Of a stretch of 64,000 nt of DNA, positions 47,309 to 59,466 are shown piece after piece. The translations under genes were made by a program, and so were the position numbers. The notes under the pieces were generated by a model. The model had not been told where the DNA came from and made no database searches. It saw only the letters and a list, made by a program, of their open reading frames with translations. Numbering within the stretch: position 1 is the first letter of the stretch; each line of letters opens with the position of its first letter. This DNA comes from Planoprotostelium fungivorum (lineage: Eukaryota; Evosea; Variosea; Cavosteliida; Cavosteliaceae), in the NCBI GenBank assembly GCA_003024175.1, contig MDYQ01000145.1, forward strand, positions 1-64,000, given 5' to 3'.

Positions 47309-49142
47309 TCAATGGCTGTGTCCATGAGAATGTCCATGAGAATGTCCGTGATCGTGTCCGTGATCATGAGAGTGACCGTGTCCATGATCGTGACCATGAT
47401 CGTGACCGTGATCATGAGAGTGTTCATGTCCATGACTGTGTCCGTCCAAACCATAACCCATCCCACCAGATCCCATCCCGTGCATGGGTATCCCATGATC
47501 GTGGTGATGTCTATACCCATCAGCTCGTCTACAACCCGCCACTCCTCACCCTCCCTCGACCCTCTCGTCGTGTCCCTCCACTCCGTTACTGGTTACGTAA
47601 GTCCAAGCCGATCGATCTTGTCCCAAAAATTGTCCAAACAGCCTCCTCGTCTCATCCGCGATACGATTGGCCAGGGTCCTCTCGCCCACGTTGAATGGAG
47701 ACAGCGTGGGAACGACCTGTCACACGTGTCACATTGACGTCTCCCAGTGGATCCACCCACCGTGACGGTGTTCTCGCTGAGGAGCTCTTTCATGTTCTGC
47801 TGGTGCCGCGCCCACGCTTGGTTCTCGGAAAGAGATTGACCCACCGGGGCAGAAAAGAGACCGCGAGTGGCCCTCGGGTCGAAAGAAAAGTTGTAACGGT
47901 TGTTGTACAATTGATTCAGTCCATTCGAATGGTCCTGTATGGTCCTCACGGTGTCCATCCAGTAGGTACCGCTGTGTAAGTCAGTGAAATTCCGGTGAAA
48001 TTTCATGCACCGATTGAAGTCGTGATCTACAATGGATTTGGACAGGGTAGAGAGGGGGGTGCTGATTTCAAGGGGGTGTAAGTGTAGACCAGAGAGGAGG
48101 GCCAATCGGATCAGGCCAAAGTGTGCCGCGAAGCCCAAGTTCTTGTACAGTGACCCCTGCGTCCCGATCAATTGGGACGAGAGGTAGTCGCCGGCGGCCA
48201 GGGCCGGGCTGAATGGATCTACAACGACCAAGCCTGCGATCTCTCGACTGTATTTCGAGGCGTACAATTGGGCCTCCATAGCTCCCGCCCTCTGTCCCGC
48301 CAGAATGAAGGGTCCCAATTCGTTCGCTGAACGAGGTCAGGTGCATGAGAGAAGGAATGACTCACTCTTCTTGAGGATGTACCGGAGATCCTGAACGGCA
48401 TTCTGTGGTGTGTGAGGTCGCAGAGGTGAGTGGCTGAAGCCGACTCCGGGTCTGTCCCAAACGCAGACTCTCGTGAAGCTGATGTCACGTGAGATCGTCA
48501 TCGATGCATCATAGAATGATACGGAGACGATGGAATGAGATGGATGGCAGGCGATGTTCGATGGAGTCGAATGGGACGATCGTGATGGATGGACGAGCTC
48601 ACGTGGAGATGATGGACTGGATGGAAGCCCACTGAGCGTGGCCACTTCCGAGATCGGGGAACAATAAAACGGCTGGTGAGCCCGATCCTTGGCAATAGAA
48701 ATGATATCGCCCCCCGGTCACATCGACTATGTCTCCCGGTCGAATGAGTTCGGCAGACTCTGTGAGATTTTTTATCTGATTGAAGCCAGCGAGAGAAGCA
48801 GTCAAAAGAAAGATCAAGAGGATGAGACGGAAGACGAGAGCTCCCACGGCTGCCGAGATCAGGATGGGAGAAGCATCAGGATGTACGTCACCTATCGTCT
48901 TGACCTCTTTGGCTTTGGGTGGAGTCGTCTTCTCTTCTTTGATTTCAGGCTCGTCTTCGTGGTCGTTGGCAGGTAAATCGTGGACGGAAACCTAAAACCT
49001 TTCATCATGGACATCTCCCGCGAGAATGGACATCAGGGAAGGATGGACGAGAAGATGTGAAGATATGTTTTCGAATTACCTTCTCAGAGAAAGATACCTT
49101 CCTCTTTGGAGACTTGGGTGCCTTCTCTTGTTCAGTCACCAT
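47309..49142 (-). CDS. Membrane-anchored alpha/beta-hydrolase-like protein with His-rich tail
   Basis: The start MVTEQEKAPKSPKRKVSFSE (ATG at 49142) contains an RVxF-like PP1-docking motif, KVSF. A charged stretch and a signal-anchor helix (ILISAAVGALVFRLILLIFL) follow, then an alpha/beta-hydrolase fold: YHFYCQGSGSPAVLLFPDLG, VCVWDRPGVGFSHSPL, and the nucleophile elbow FILAGQRAGAMEAQLYASKY followed by GLVVVDPF. The elbow reads GQRAG where active relatives have GHSxG, so the catalytic Ser is replaced by Arg. After a 39-nt intron the protein ends with about 65 residues rich in HGHSHD repeats. The bulk probably faces the lumen or outside. Catalysis is doubtful; metal binding by the tail is likely. 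Confidence 0.78.
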
Positions 49143-49659
49143 GTCGTCCTGATATGATGAGGTGGGTCAGGCGAAATGTCGTTGTAGTGGATACCAACAT
49201 TTTTGTTCATATCGCGTTATCCAAACACCAAAGCTACGAATAGAAGAATTCATTTGAGTCTCATGAATAACTGACGCAATCTTCCATCATAAGCTGCATC
49301 CCAACCTAGTCTTCCTGTCTCTTGAAAGAGCATATCTTTCTATTTATATCACCTTTGTTCGTGTAGAGGTGGTTCATAGGCAGTCACCAGCGTCTCAAAC
49401 ACATCTCTCCCTATGTATATGCCTTCCACACATCACCGTCACGGTCATCGACCTTGATCATGGTGAATGCAATCTCGTCTCAGTCTCTTCCCTGGTACAC
49501 CGGCAGATCGCTTTATTCTGGTTTGATGGAGCATCTGTCTCCACTGCATCTCGTACAGATTGCGGAATGACCTGACGAGTTCTATTTACAGAGGTGGAGG
49601 AAAATTGCGGACCTCACAAACTCGACAGTTCGCAGGGACAACAACACGAAGGAGGAGAC
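49143..49659. other. Divergent intergenic region
   Basis: Between the divergent hydrolase and Ras starts. No convincing ORF; expected to hold both promoters. Confidence 0.4.
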
Positions 49660-50530
49660 ATGAGCAATCGAATCATACCTATGAAGCTGGTTGTGTTGGG
49701 AGAGGGTGGAGTCGGTGAGATGGACCTTTATCTAATGCGGCGCATTGCATGTCTGAACGTGATTAGGCAAGTCGGCCCTCTCGTGTCAATTCATACGCAA
49801 TCACTTCATTAGCGAGTGAGTGTCCACCGTGATTCACTCGTGCTCATCTTACGAACAGATATGATCCGACGATCGAAAACTCTTTTCGTGAACAGGTGAA
49901 TAGAATGGATGGTAGATCCATTCCTGATCTATCTCGCAGAAAACAATCGACGGTCAAGCTTACATGTTGGAGATCGTAGATACAGCCGGACAAGATGAAT
50001 ATAACGCCATGAGAGATCGATACATTCGGTTGGGAGAGGGTGCAAGATTTCGGCTATATCTTTTCCTTACATCATTAGGTTTCGTTCTGGTGTATTCCAT
50101 CACATCACGAGTCTCATTTGAGAAGCTAGACGCCTTCCATTCATCCATTCAAGTGAGAACACACCCTCTTCCTACCTCTCACCTTCACTCAGAGAGTCAG
50201 AGAAGATGATGTCTATCCCGTGGTTCTCGTTGCCAACAAGTCAGATCTGGAAGCTGATAGAGAGGTAACGACGTCAGAAGGGATTTCATATTCAAAGAAG
50301 GTCAAAGCGGCCTTCTTCGAGACCTCCGGTGAGTCCTCTATAGAGGTACACGTCTGATGCACCTCTGACATCACCCAGCCAAGCTGAGAATGAACGTGGA
50401 CGAATCTTTCATGCAGTTAGTGAGAGAAGTGGTGAAGATGAAGTCAACGGAAGGGGCATCTGAGCATACAGAGCCTGATACACCAAAGTCCACAAACCCA
50501 GAGAAGAAGGGCTGCTGTATCATCGTGTAG
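49660..50530 (+). CDS. Ras family small GTPase
   Basis: The protein starts [28 protein letters not shown], with the P-loop split by an intron. It continues with switch [13 protein letters not shown], switch [47 protein letters not shown] and FFETSAKL. It ends KKGCCIIV, a CAAX box (CIIV) preceded by a second Cys that may be palmitoylated. Gly12, Gly13 and Gln61 equivalents are all present; Ala11 of human Ras is Glu. Six exons. A RasGAP lies at 12.5-16.8 kb. Confidence 0.95.
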
Positions 50531-50683
50531 TGTGTTGGTTATAAATAGGTTCGAAATCAGAGTAGTTCATCTGCAGCCAAAAGTGATCGATGATGATACG
50601 AACAATGATGATGGAAAAGCCGTGATGATGTGATCATCAAGATTGAATGTAGATAAAGGGATATTTTTCACACAGAGTTCTAT

Positions 50684-51474
50684 TTACTCCTTCTTCTCCT
50701 CTGTCGTCTCCTTCTTTTCCTCCTTGACGCTCAATTTCTCCAAACTGGCCTCAACTCCAGCCTCAGAGCTGCCCGAAGCCAAGCTCTTGTTGTGCTCTTG
50801 GGCCTTCTCAAACTCATCCTTGAATTGCTTGGCGTCTATAAAACAATCATCAACCTCCATTCACACAACATATGATGATCGTATGATCCAACGTGAAAAG
50901 TCTTTCAAAAAGAGGAAAAGACACTCACTCTCAGAGTTGGCGAAACGGATGGCAAAGATCTCGTCTGTCGATGGCTGCTCAGAGTAGTCGTGAGTGTTCC
51001 AGACCCATGATCTGTCGGAACCGGCGTTCTCCTTCAGTTGAATGCCAGCGTTCGTGTAGTGGTTGAGGCAGATCTTGAGTGTCTTATCTCTTCTCATCAG
51101 GACACGGATCTTCTTCGTGGTCTTGTGCTTGAGGAGCTTGACATCTCCCGTTCCACGCTCCTTCCACTCCTTCTTCTCTGTGTCGTATCGGAAGACCTTG
51201 GCTCTCCTACGACACGATCAATACACGATCCAAATGGGTCGCACCATGTGATGACGTAGGCAACATCACATCACGTCATATGATCACACAAAACTCACAT
51301 CTTGAAGACAACTTCTTCCTCTTCCTCGTGGGTGACGACATCAACCTTCTCTAACGTGACGACGGGTGTGTAGAAGGTCTGGTTCTCCTCCTCGGGTGCC
51401 TTCTCATCATCTCCTCCCTCTTCGTTCTCCTCGTTCTGTGCGTTTGAGGGATTCTTCTCTTCTTCGGCTGACAT
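50684..51474 (-). CDS. RANBP1: Ran-binding protein 1
   Basis: An acidic N-terminus ([20 protein letters not shown]) leads into the Ran-binding domain: [76 protein letters not shown] and [11 protein letters not shown], then [20 protein letters not shown]. The tail is Lys/Glu-rich. RanBP1 binds Ran-GTP and helps RanGAP release it from transport complexes. Three exons. It diverges from P2. Confidence 0.95.
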
Positions 51475-51788
51475 GTTCGATTGTGCGTGTGACGACCTCT
51501 TTAGGATATCTATAATGGAGGATGCCACTCTGATCCTTGCCTTGCTTTTTCCCTTCAATCCAATTGAATCCCTCGTTTTCGCGCCAACGCGCAGGTGCGA
51601 GGGCGAGGGCGGAACGCCCGGGTGATTCTTACCCTTTCTCGAGCTTTTTCCAGGAAGACGCGGTTGTTACCGTGCATTATCGCGTTTACAATTTTCTCTT
51701 TTTTTCCAGTAGATCAAGTACTCTGCCGAGCAGCTCAGTCAGATTCTGAAGTTTTGATCCGTCAACGCCTTCTATCCTATCTTTAGAG

Positions 51789-52025
51789 GTGAGCCACCAT
51801 CCGCTATAGACATCGATGCATCTCGACGAGCTACGTTCAATCCACCCTCTATATGTGTGTGATGATGTCGATCGAGATGGACAATGAGATCATCTCACAG
51901 TTGATTGTGATCGTGTCATGTTCTCGAAAACATCTTTCAACTCCAATCGAAAGAATAGAAAACCATTCGTACCTCTTTCACATCACACATCTATTTTCCA
52001 TATCCCATCCTGATCCCATCTTCAG
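51789..52025 (+). other. Candidate 5' leader intron of P2
   Basis: A GTGAG donor after TTTAGAG and a CTTCAG acceptor 2 nt before the ATG define a 237-nt leader intron, far longer than the usual coding introns here. Confidence 0.55.
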
Positions 52026-52027
52026 TC

Positions 52028-52366
52028 ATGAAAGTCGTCGCTGCCTACCTGCTTGCCGTTCTCGGTGGAAACGCCACCCCCTCTGAGTCCGATGTGACCA
52101 AGATCCTCTCTTCCGTCGGAATCGAGGCCGACTCTGCTCGCGTCTCCCAGCTCGTCTCTGAGCTGTCCGGAAAGAACCTCGAGGAGCTCATCGCTGCCGG
52201 AGCCTCTAAGCTGGCTTCCGTCCCCTCCGGAGGTGCCGCCGCCGCTGGATCTGCCCCCGCTGCCGCTGCCCCCGCTGGTGGAGCTGCCCCCGCTAAGGAG
52301 GAGAAGAAGAAGGAGGAGCCCAAGGAGGAGGAGGATGACGACATGGGTTTCGGTCTCTTCGATTAA
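52028..52366 (+). CDS. RPLP2: 60S acidic ribosomal protein P2
   Basis: A 112-residue single-exon coding region reads [20 protein letters not shown], then [40 protein letters not shown], an Ala/Gly/Pro hinge, and the universal tail [11 protein letters not shown]1/P2 dimers form the stalk that recruits translation factors and ribotoxins. Codon choice is strongly biased to C-ending codons, as expected for high expression. Confidence 0.97.
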   Translation: MKVVAAYLLAVLGGNATPSESDVTKILSSVGIEADSARVSQLVSELSGKNLEELIAAGASKLASVPSGGAAAAGSAPAAAAPAGGAAPAKEEKKKEEPKEEEDDDMGFGLFD

Positions 52367-52689
52367 GTTCTTTATCAGTAAAAGAGATTACGACGGTAGA
52401 GAAATGTTCTATTTCATGAATACAAGACCTTTTCGTAGAGTGTGAGATGTGTCTTGTGATGTGCATCGATTGGGACGAAGCTGGTCATCATTAATGTCGT
52501 GTTCGATCATCTTCTCGGTTTTGGAGAAGACGTACAGTGTAGTGTACTGACTTGAGGTGGAAAAAAAGAGAAAGAGACACGGTGGGAGGCTCAGATCAGT
52601 GGATACCTGATGGTGTGAAATTGACTTATTTCCGCTGCGATTGTAGAGCCTCAGATCCAAAACCGTCACCCGATTGATGAGCACATGAG
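52367..52689. other. Intergenic region, nothing seen
   Basis: 3' end of P2 and promoter of the WDR93-like gene. Confidence 0.4.
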
Positions 52690-55102
52690 ATGTCTAAGCC
52701 TTCAACAGCAGCAGCATCCTCTTCCTCTCCCTTCACCGTGGAGTGGTTAGATCCTGACCTTCGAATCGATAAGTTGCCTCAGCCGTATCGCTGCATCGAT
52801 AAGGTCAATCATTACTGTGCCACACGTTTTCTGAATACGATTGCAGATAGTGAAGAGGATTCTCGAAGGTAGCTGGGAGATCATCGCGAAGAGGAATAAG
52901 TCACAGCCTCATACCGATCACGGTCGCAGGCGGATATTGTCACAGACACCGAAGACGTTCATCATTCAAGATCAGTTCATTCCGTGTCCGGAGGCTCCAT
53001 CCATTCTGGTGATCGAATGATGATGCTTTCCCGTATATGTGGCTCACACCACGCAGTCCATCACCTCGGTGCAACAGTTTGATCCTTACGTCGTCACCGC
53101 TCACAGCAACGGGGCCGTTAGCTTCAGAACATTGGCACCTGATGGCCCCATCAGAAAGTTCGCCACCTTCTCTCCTCACGCCGAGCCACCCAAGCACATC
53201 TGCGCCGTAGTTTATCCAAAGAAGAACGAGGGTATATCTATTTCCATTCCATCGTCACATCATGCAAGACCCCGATCGTGATGCATGACAGGAAGAAACA
53301 GTGCAGTCGGTAGCAGTATCCTCGTTGGCAGCTCTTCAGGAGGTACCGTCAGACTCCATTGGGTGGTGGAGGATTCAGTGAGGACCCCCCAGATTGTCTT
53401 GAGCCAAGAGACTGGAACTATCCACTGTCTGAGCCTATCCAACGATGGCTCTTACTTTGTAGCCGGAACGACGGAAGGAAAGATCTTCGTGTGGCAACTC
53501 GCCAAGGGAGAGGAATCGACACAATACAGTTACTTGACATCCAAGGTATGTTCATTCCTCGTTTCCATCTTCACACCCCTCAGCTGTGTCTAACCGTAAT
53601 GCCACCCTACACTCAAGACGGTCAATACAACTTTCCCTCGTCATCGATCGACACTCGCAGGAGCCAACATCCTTCCACCATATACAGTCTGATGAGGGTG
53701 ATTCAATGTTCACATCGACCCACCGCTGAAGATGTTACAGAAACCCATCATATTAGCCGATACCCTTCCACCGGCAGATCTAAACTCTCGCAGGAGGCAC
53801 CTGGCGACCGTCTCTGGGAGCCGAGACGAAAAGGTGAGCGTTGTAGACGAACGAAAGGTGATGGTGGTAGATCGATGCAAACTCAGCGGGGGACACTTCT
53901 GCGATCGTTCATTCTCCGGTGCAGGTGAAGTGTCTTGATTTTGGCGGGGGAATTGAGATCGGACAAGGTGTACACTGGACCCAATCCATACGGGGGAACA
54001 CAATTGTTTGCTGTCTGGAAGGGACACAATATCTTTCAGAGGTGAAGCTTCTTTCGTCTTGATTTCAACTCTAGAGCCAATTCGTGTGATTCACACTTTC
54101 AGATATTCGTGTCACAAGGATCATCTGCGATTGAAAGAAGAGAGTTTGACCCATTCGGTCGTCACTTGCGTCAGTTTCACGAAGGATTGGACCCAAACTG
54201 CCATCGGAATGTTCAACGGGGGTGTCACTCTGTGGTCTGGCCCTCTTGGTGAGTCACGTGATCTCTGAGATAGATCAACTGAACGAACAGGTATACACCG
54301 ACAACTGCAGAGGAAGCACAAGGGACCCGTTCAGCTCTTAAGTTTCTTCGGCAGAGATCTGTTGCTGAGTCAAGACGTATCAGGTGGTCTGCTGGTTACG
54401 TCGCTGCACAAGGGAGAGATCATCACCGACATCCATTACCATTCTATCGTTCACCCGTCTCTCTGTTCTACCTACGGGGTATGTCCATACCGATCATCGA
54501 GATCATCGTCATGGATCAAGCACCATCGCTGATCCGATCAGTTTGTGGGACGAGTGGGCAACGATCTGATGTTCTACGATATCTATGGAGTGTCTTTCGC
54601 CAAATTTTCGGCCGATGCAGAACGCATCCAGCAACAGGAAGGAAAGAGGGTCTTCTGTTGGTCGGGTACACGCCTCAACTTTGTCACATCGACCATCCAC
54701 AGACGATCAGAGGTGATCGAGATGATGAACTCGACGCACCATCACCACGTTGCCCTCCTTGACTCACTTGTGTAACAGTTGAACTCCAATGGAGTCCCGA
54801 AGACAAAGTTCAGCAAGAGGAACGGAGGCACGAACCATCAAGATTCAGAGACTTTCGGTATACTCAGCTTCCAATTGGAGCTGCCAGAGTTGGTGAACGG
54901 GCCACCGGTGGGTGCCGACCCGAATTGAGACACTGAAGAGGCAGCAGGAGGTACCACGAGAGAAAGATGCGATGAACATGATCTTCGAGATGATGTCTCT
55001 GGCACCGAGGTAAGAACGGCTGGAGAGAACCTTTTGGATGATGACAATGTTAACAGAGAGGCCAACGAAAAGATGAGGGACATCCTGCAGCTATTGGAAT
55101 GA
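52690..55102 (+). CDS. WDR93-like WD40 protein (ciliary)
   Basis: The start MSKPSTAAASSSSPFTVEWL is followed by LPQPYRCIDKVNHYC and RILEGSWEIIAKR, resembling the N-terminal segment of WDR93. Beta-propeller pieces follow: QQFDPYVVTAHSNGAVSFRT, TIHCLSLSNDGSYFVAGTTE, KIFVWQLAKG, LATVSGSRDEK/VKCLDFGGG, VVTCVSFTKDWTQTAIGMFN and KGPVQLLSFFGRDLLLSQDV. The apparent stop at 54928 is probably skipped by an intron leading to QEVPREKDAMNMIFEMMSLA and ANEKMRDILQLLE, ending at 55102. WDR93 is a poorly studied protein of motile cilia. The orthology is tentative. Confidence 0.68.
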
Positions 55103-55263
55103 TTGTAATAGAATCTTGTACAGCCGGTTGAGTGCATTAGGTGTTCACGAGAAGAACATGAGGGGGGAGCTATCTTTGTTCCACTTCCTTGAATTCGGAA
55201 GATTTGCCGGAAGAACTCTATTTTCCCCGCAGTGATGTTGGTACATGTTTCATATTTGATGAG

Positions 55264-57900
55264 ATGGTGAGCATCACAGACGCCAACGAGAGAGATACGA
55301 CGATGGAATCTGAGGTTCCGAACGAGATGGAGGAGGAGAAGGTGTGCGCCTGTGTGATACCGGTGGTGACGATGGCAGGTGCCTGAAACAATATCGAAAG
55401 CTGCAGAGGAAGTGAAAGAACACATCAATGATGGGGACAATGCGAATGCGGCGAGCGCAAATTGGAACATCATCGATCCACTTTGGATCTCTAGTGCGTC
55501 TCTGGTCACAAAGGGAGGCATCAATCTGGCCAGTTACGGTACTGAGGTAAGTTCCATCACGAAGATGATGATTTTGTGACATCAACCAGAAAGGATTTCA
55601 GATCGCCAGAGCCTCAACTTCTCTCGGTTTTGATATCGCAAAGACGATCACAGCGGGTCTCTTTGGTTTCGGCGCTTCACTGTTGGGTATGTCCATTCTG
55701 CATCACATCAGAACGCCACGATGCACTCACACCGATATAGGAGCCGAAGAGGACGTATTGGGTCCAGTTGTAGGAAAGGGCCTCGATCTGATCAAGAATG
55801 TGGCTGTCTCTGGCATCGATCTGGGGGAGGCGATCACGAACGCATCACTCCACGTGGCCAGTGAGAGCGTCAACGGAATGGACCAATTATTTGGGAACGA
55901 TGAGGCGACTAGGTATGTGACACCGTCCCAATTCACATCCAGTCCCAACTGGATGTCGCTGACACCGCACAAGAGCCCTCAGAATCTTCTCCGAATTGGT
56001 GACGCACGAGTGGAACAACCCAAAATTCCCGGAAACTTTTGGCGGGAAAACGGACATCACCGCCATGCAGATGACCACGTGAGATGATGAAATGTCGATG
56101 AGATCTGATGATCACGTAGAGCTCTCATCACCTGGATCTTACTTCAGAACATCACCTTCGATGCCTACAGAGAGAGGGTACTGAGAGAACTCGACGAAAT
56201 CTCGCTGGAATCTTTCAGAAGTGACGAAGGGACCAAACATTTGAGACACTTCATGAAGAGGTACTCCAAGATGGCCCTGTCATCCTACGGTGGCCTGGGC
56301 TTGCTCTTCTTTTCCGTGAAAATTCCGGTACCAGGAACCAAGATGGAGAACACGGAAGAGGAAGACATGCGCAAGGTGAGGTGGAGTCTCAAAGATTTGA
56401 GACTGATCGTTGTAGATCGTCCAAGATGCAGATAAGGAGATCGAAGAGGAGATCCGGGGAGATCTTGAGGAAAATTCTGAGGAAATTTCAGAGAAACCGA
56501 TCGAAGTTGAATCGGTCACCACCGACGAACCTTCATTCTGGAGTAAAGTGAGTCACACGATCAGATAGAGGTCATCTCATCCATGTGCAGCTGATGGGAG
56601 GTCACGATCACACCTTCATGGAGAGGTTGTCCGGTTTAGACTCGGGCTCAGCCTCACAAGCTTTCGGTGGTGCCACTGTGAAAGGTCCAGACGGCCAGGG
56701 GAGGTGAGACGTGACGATTCCGACTTTCCGAATCGATTCCGAATTCCGACTCCATTCCAGGTACATTCCGAGATTCTTCGTGGTGACGGACCATCAATCG
56801 AGAGAGGTGGTGCTGGTGCTGAGAGGTACACTCTCTATATCCGATGTAGCCATCGACCTCACCTGCCGCGAGGCCTTCATCGATATCCCAGCCACATCAA
56901 ACTACAACGAGCCAACCCAGTACAAAGTCCACGGTGGGATGTTGGAGGTGACGCACTTCATCTTGGCTCATTGTAGACGGTCGTGTGACGTGTTCAGGTG
57001 GCGAGATCGATGGGAGGTAAGAGTGGATTCGTCACGAACGCAGTTGCTCAAGCCATGAGACGTAACCCCCTCTACGGTGATACATCGATCGTTCAGTGAA
57101 CAACCTTCTCACCCTCTCAGATGTGTCCATCGTGGGTCACTCTCTCGGTGCAGGCCTGGCCTCCGTTCTCACTTTCATGTGGGCAGACCTCGAGTCCGGT
57201 CTAACCAGGAGAGATTGTGGCCTGCCTCACTCGCGTAAATTGAGGGTGAACGTCTTTCCTCTTACTTATCTCCAACTCACAGCCATCTACAGGCCTGGGC
57301 CTTCGCACCGCCTTGCATCGCAGAGGGAGAATTGTGCAGGAGGGCATCGAAAGTCTTAACTTCCATCGTCTTCTCGTGGGATGCAGTCAGTCGTCTGTCA
57401 CTCGGATCCATCACGGACTTGAGGTCTTTGGGTGCCAGAATCACACATGGAGGGGAAGAGCTATCAGGTGAGACGCTTCAGGCAACTCGAACGTGACGCG
57501 TGACGTAGATCTGGGCAAGAGGGTGCTGTCTTATCAGAGTGGAAGGCACAACGGTGACCCACAAAAGTGAGAAGAAGATGAGAGATGAGACTGAGACATT
57601 GTAGGAAGAAGGAAGAATACGATTGGCTGTTGGGAGCCAGGTCTACGTTGGAATCGAATCTGGGTGAGACTGTTCGATTTTATTTGGATTTATTTTGGTG
57701 CAGAGGGGTGTTCTCTGTATCCGGCGGGGAGGACGTACTGGGTATTGAGGAGGGAAGACTTGCAGCCAGAGAGGGAGAGCGTGGCTCTCTTCCAAGTGAA
57801 GGGGAAGATCGAGAGAGTCTTTGATGAGATGGTCTTCTCATCTAACATGATCAGCTCTCACATGCCGGGTCAGTACAACGACACGATTCACCAATTGTAA
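55264..57900 (+). CDS. Class 3 lipase, sn1-diacylglycerol-lipase-like
   Basis: I chose the ATG at 55264 (MVSITDANERDTTMESEVPN) because it splices in frame to VPETISKAAEEVKEHINDGD. A hydrophobic Gly-rich segment (TAGLFGFGASLLG) and helices follow, then YRERVLRELDEISLESFRSD, MALSSYGGLGLLFF, and the catalytic core FFVVTDHQSREVVLVLRGTL, DLTCREAFIDIP, KVHGGMLEVARSM and VSIVGHSLGAGLASVLTF (nucleophile Ser in GHSLG). Next come AWAFAPPCIAEGE and SIVFSWDAVSRLSLGS (likely catalytic Asp). This matches DAG lipases but lacks the four N-terminal membrane helices of animal DAGLA/B. About 14 exons. An AATAAA follows the stop by 10 nt. Confidence 0.82.
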
Positions 57901-58190
57901 GAAAAACGAAATAAAGGACCTTTACGAGGCGTGTATCACTGTCATCACGAGATCTCGCATGTTCTTCGCATCATCTGCTTCTCCGCTCGGTCTCCTGAGG
58001 CAAAGAGTGTCGAGATGTCCTTGAGAATGGCCACGCGATATTGGGAATTCGTGTCTTCCTAGCGGATGATGAGAAGAAGACGGAAGAACTGGGAATCTTG
58101 GAGTGTTCCGTGTCGATCTCGGCAGTCCGAGGACTTGCGGGACGAGAGATGATGGAGATCGTTTCATCACACACAATCAGAAGAGAGAGC

Positions 58191-59192
58191 ATGGTGGCAG
58201 ACATCGATTTAGAAGAGCCTCTACTATCGAGAGAAAAGGCGTCAGAGATGGAAGGAGGAGTTGTGTGAGTTGATGGGGTGTCGGTGTTAATGACGGACGT
58301 GTCAGATACGATGGCGAGCTGGATGAGATGTTAGAGGCTTTATATCGCCAGGCCATACTGGCTAACGGGGACGTAGAGGAGGCACATACAGTCATCGAGG
58401 AACTCAAAGAGGAGGCTGCCACATTGAGGAGTGAGCCTTCAATGTGCCTTCTTGTCTCATCCACCTCAGAGTCGAATGAACATCGAGAGACAAAGAAGCA
58501 AATGAAGGCCAAACGAGAAGCCATCAAGCTTCACCTTCGCTATCTCGAGAGCACATTATCCACCTATCACGTCTTCAATCACCGCATCATCGCCAGATCG
58601 GCCCTGCAGTCGTCAGACGTAAAGCAGATCGCAGCCGCCCTACTCCACGTGAGGAAACCTCTTCTCGTCCGTCGATCTCACTTACGCTCCTCAGGTCTTT
58701 GACATCTCACACCAACGGATACGATTCATCTTGAACCTTCCCCTCACCTCCTCCAAATCTTACACCAAGTCCATCGGTCTTCGAACTGGAAAGACGAATC
58801 GCTTCCTGCAGGTGTGACACCATCCAATCGTCTACGATATCATCGTCCGTGTGTGTAATGTCAACCTCCATCAGAGTCATCCGAGTGTAGCTGCCAGCAT
58901 TCCTATCGGTCTGGGCATCTTGTCTATCGTTGGACTCTCTCTCATAGTCGGTCCATTCAGTCTCTTGGCCCTGGCGGTCGTGGTGCCCGCAACCGAAGGA
59001 GCCGTAGAGGAGCAATCCCACGCAGACACGAAAGTGTTGAGAGTTCTGAAGAGAGCATCGAAACGCATGAGATGCAAAGACATTGAGAGTGATGGAGTGG
59101 AGAGGGCGCTGCAGTATGCAGCGAGGGCAAACGAGAAGAAGATACTGCCGGGGTGGAATTCGCTTCCACCAAAGGAGTGTGATGTCGAGTGA
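58191..59192 (+). CDS. Unrecognised helical protein with hydrophobic hairpin, copy A
   Basis: Five or six exons encode a helical N-terminal bundle (MVADIDLEEPLLSREKASEM; QAILANGDVEEAHTVIEELK; KKQMKAKREAIKLHLRYLES), a basic block YTKSIGLRTGKTNRF, then about 40 Gly/Ala/Leu-rich residues (ASIPIGLGILSIVGLSLIVG, PFSLLALAVVVPA) able to form a membrane hairpin. The tail is charged (EEQSHADTKVLRVLKRASKR). I do not recognise the family. It shares layout and many residues with copy B just downstream, so the two arose by tandem duplication. Upstream Met codons (58150s) also lie in frame, so the start is uncertain. Confidence 0.7.
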
Positions 59193-59466
59193 TGATGCAT
59201 CATGAAGAGGCTATGTAAAGTTTTGTCCCACGGTATACATCATGTTGTGCACGAATACGCCGGTTTTGAAGAAGACAACGATCGTGTCCCATTTTGTGAT
59301 GCACCGCGAGCTCATGCAACGAACGCAGAACTCGGCGTGTGGTGCCACACATGTACCGAACTCACTTGTACCGAGAACTCTTCGGATAAAAGAAAACAAT
59401 TTCAAGCCTCCCGAAGCCGCAAAGTGAAATTGGCCGAACCACACCATCACAAACCGTGATTACAAC

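Noticed and set aside
47523-47545. A 21-nt intron before the His-rich tail
   Set aside because: Using the next acceptor gives a 39-nt intron with the same frame, in line with the other introns.
47312-47737. A 141-codon Met/Ser/Val-rich plus-strand frame
   Set aside because: It is the complement of the HGHSHD-coding tail and has repeat-driven composition only.
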